DNA of 64,000 nt, from positions 18,189-82,188 of the forward strand of contig NZ_FXAJ01000012.1 in the NCBI RefSeq assembly GCF_900177535.1, in the 5' to 3' direction. The first letter of the stretch is position 1, and each line of letters starts with the position of its first letter. The notes below the pieces were generated by a model. That model was not told the DNA's origin. It worked only from the letters and a program-made list of their open reading frames with translations, and searched no databases. The position numbers and the translations under genes are program-made. This document shows positions 63,144-64,000 of the stretch, piece after piece. This DNA is from Priestia filamentosa. GTDB lineage: Bacteria > Bacillota > Bacilli > Bacillales > Bacillaceae_H.

Positions 63144-64000
63144 GTGCGACAAGAAGTCGCTTTCTTACAGTGTAGCTGACGCTACTCATCTAGACGTAAA
63201 GATGATCTCCATCCGAAACGGCATGCTTGGTAACGAGTCTGTCGGTTGCATGAGGAAATGCGGAAACAGAGGACAAATGCATGGTCCAGAATACTGTTAG
63301 GAGAAGATAGGTATGGTAAACGAACGTGAAGGTTTGTAAGCTTCGTAAAGGTTAGCTCAAGATAATGCATAATTTTTGCTTGGGTCTTGGTAAGAGGAAA
63401 AGTAGAATCATAAGGCTACTCTGATGCGTCCCGCATCTTACCCGGAGTAAAGAACCTACCTCCCCCTATCGTATCTGTAGAATGTGGAACTTGGTAAGCC
63501 CTATGTCATCTGCACAAGCAGTAGAATGACTGCAAAGTCAAACGATGTGGCAGAGGGTATGGGATATGAGAAAAAGCGAAAGCCGTTACCCTGAAAAGGG
63601 ACAGGAAAGCATAATGTATAACTGGACGGATACTGTCGGCTTTACACACAATGACAGGCTCGAAAGAGCGCCTACTTCTCATTGGTCTTCAACACGAAAA
63701 TAAATTTGTGGCTATCTTCTAACGAAAAGGAGCGTGCTGTTATGAATACCTCTCTACGAGCGTCGGCGCACGTCTCACATAAAGGTTGGTACTCTATTAA
63801 TTGGAATACTATACAAAGATATGTAACGAAGTTACGACAAAGAATTTATCGTGCCGAACAACAAAATCAACGAAGGAGAGTAAGAAAACTTCAACGTTTA
63901 CTCCTCCGGAGTAAAGCAAATCTACTACTTTCCATTCGCAGAGTGACGCAACAAAATACAGGCAAGCGAACACCTGGTGCAGATGGCTATACAGCCTTAA
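63144..64000 (+). mobile_element. Group II intron, 5' part, cut by window edge
   Basis: The sequence opens with the group II boundary GTGCGAC followed by AAGAAGTCGC, continues with about 600 bases of structured ribozyme sequence and then encodes a reverse transcriptase from 63742. The 3' end is outside the window. It inserted directly after a hairpin terminator. It appears richer in GC than its surroundings. Confidence 0.9.
63742..64000 (+). CDS. ltrA: Group II intron reverse transcriptase/maturase (5' part)
   Basis: The open frame starts at an ATG after AAAAGGAGCG and is cut at the window edge after 86 codons. It shows the N-terminal RT-0 region typical of intron-encoded proteins: WYSINWNTIQRYVTKLRQRIYRA, QRRRVRKLQRLLLRSKANLLLSIRRVTQQNTGKRTPGADGY. 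This is the part that helps bind intron RNA. The catalytic YADD region lies beyond the window. The symbol is used in the generic sense. Confidence 0.9.
   Translation, partial: MNTSLRASAHVSHKGWYSINWNTIQRYVTKLRQRIYRAEQQNQRRRVRKLQRLLLRSKANLLLSIRRVTQQNTGKRTPGADGYTAL

Noticed and set aside
63182..63370. 62-codon minus-strand frame inside the group II intron
   Set aside because: It lies in the ribozyme region, where the structure of the RNA explains the sequence.

Overview
The window looks like accessory, probably large-plasmid, DNA of a spore-forming member of the Bacillaceae. The Bacillus cereus group or Priestia (Bacillus) megaterium seem the likeliest sources, but species is an inference. Supporting signs are low GC overall, strong AAGGAGG-type ribosome sites with many TTG and GTG starts, perfect Bacillus-type Fur and CcpA boxes, an FbpA-family Fur-regulated peptide and a gamma-type spore-protein-like gene. 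A set of plasmid maintenance genes lies in the same window. No rRNA, tRNA or CRISPR array was recognised.

Layout. 1-3.7 kb: a minus-strand sugar or polyol operon (two Gfo/Idh/MocA dehydrogenases and an IolE-like TIM-barrel isomerase) with a divergent AraC regulator. 3.9-5.3 kb: two Fur boxes, one before an orphan siderophore-binding lipoprotein and one before an fbpA-like gene. 6.3-6.7 kb: an isolated panD. 7.2-10.9 kb: a purine-catabolism operon (urate permease, OHCU decarboxylase, HIU hydrolase, flavin monooxygenase) that lacks a cofactor-free uricase and is preceded by a terminator only 26 nt before the first start codon. 11-12.8 kb: an MpsC/DUF2294 protein and a styrene/indole monooxygenase-like flavoprotein.

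13.1-21.8 kb is the plasmid core: an FtsK-like ATPase, a replication-relaxation protein, a candidate initiator behind a structured leader, a single-protein Par-like gene with three 185-bp direct repeats upstream, an AT-rich stretch with a perfect inverted repeat, decayed genes, TGAGGGGAC iteron-like repeats, and a protein with a ParB-like C-terminal domain.

22-44.6 kb is a loose mosaic of single-gene units: amino acid and purine/cytosine permeases, CorA, glutamate decarboxylase, a polysaccharide deacetylase, a Dph6-like enzyme, GrpB, DinB, VOC and DUF3231 proteins, and a duplicated HPr-like plus small-membrane-protein module. Most units end in strong hairpin terminators, several of which are copies of three dispersed palindromic families.

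45.7-57.7 kb is the most coherent metabolic island: a LacI regulator, an SDR, a cupin, an alpha/beta hydrolase, an HpcH/HpaI aldolase, a double SnoaL/NTF2-fold protein, a HisD-family dehydrogenase, two related MFS transporters and an amidase. Two perfect palindromes with the same core flank the SDR gene and are the likely LacI operators. Together the genes read as an uncharacterised catabolic pathway for an amide- or ester-bearing compound ending in retro-aldol cleavage.

57.8-64 kb carries mobile-element debris (an IS6-family transposase tail and solitary IS6-type ends), a GNAT gene, an HU gene, a serine recombinase with a res-like site, a MarR-rhodanese-EVE cluster, a zinc-ribbon protein and the 5' part of a group II intron with its reverse transcriptase cut by the window edge. 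A roughly 165-bp structured repeat recurs at 13.1, 24.7 and 62.5 kb and is the most puzzling non-coding feature.
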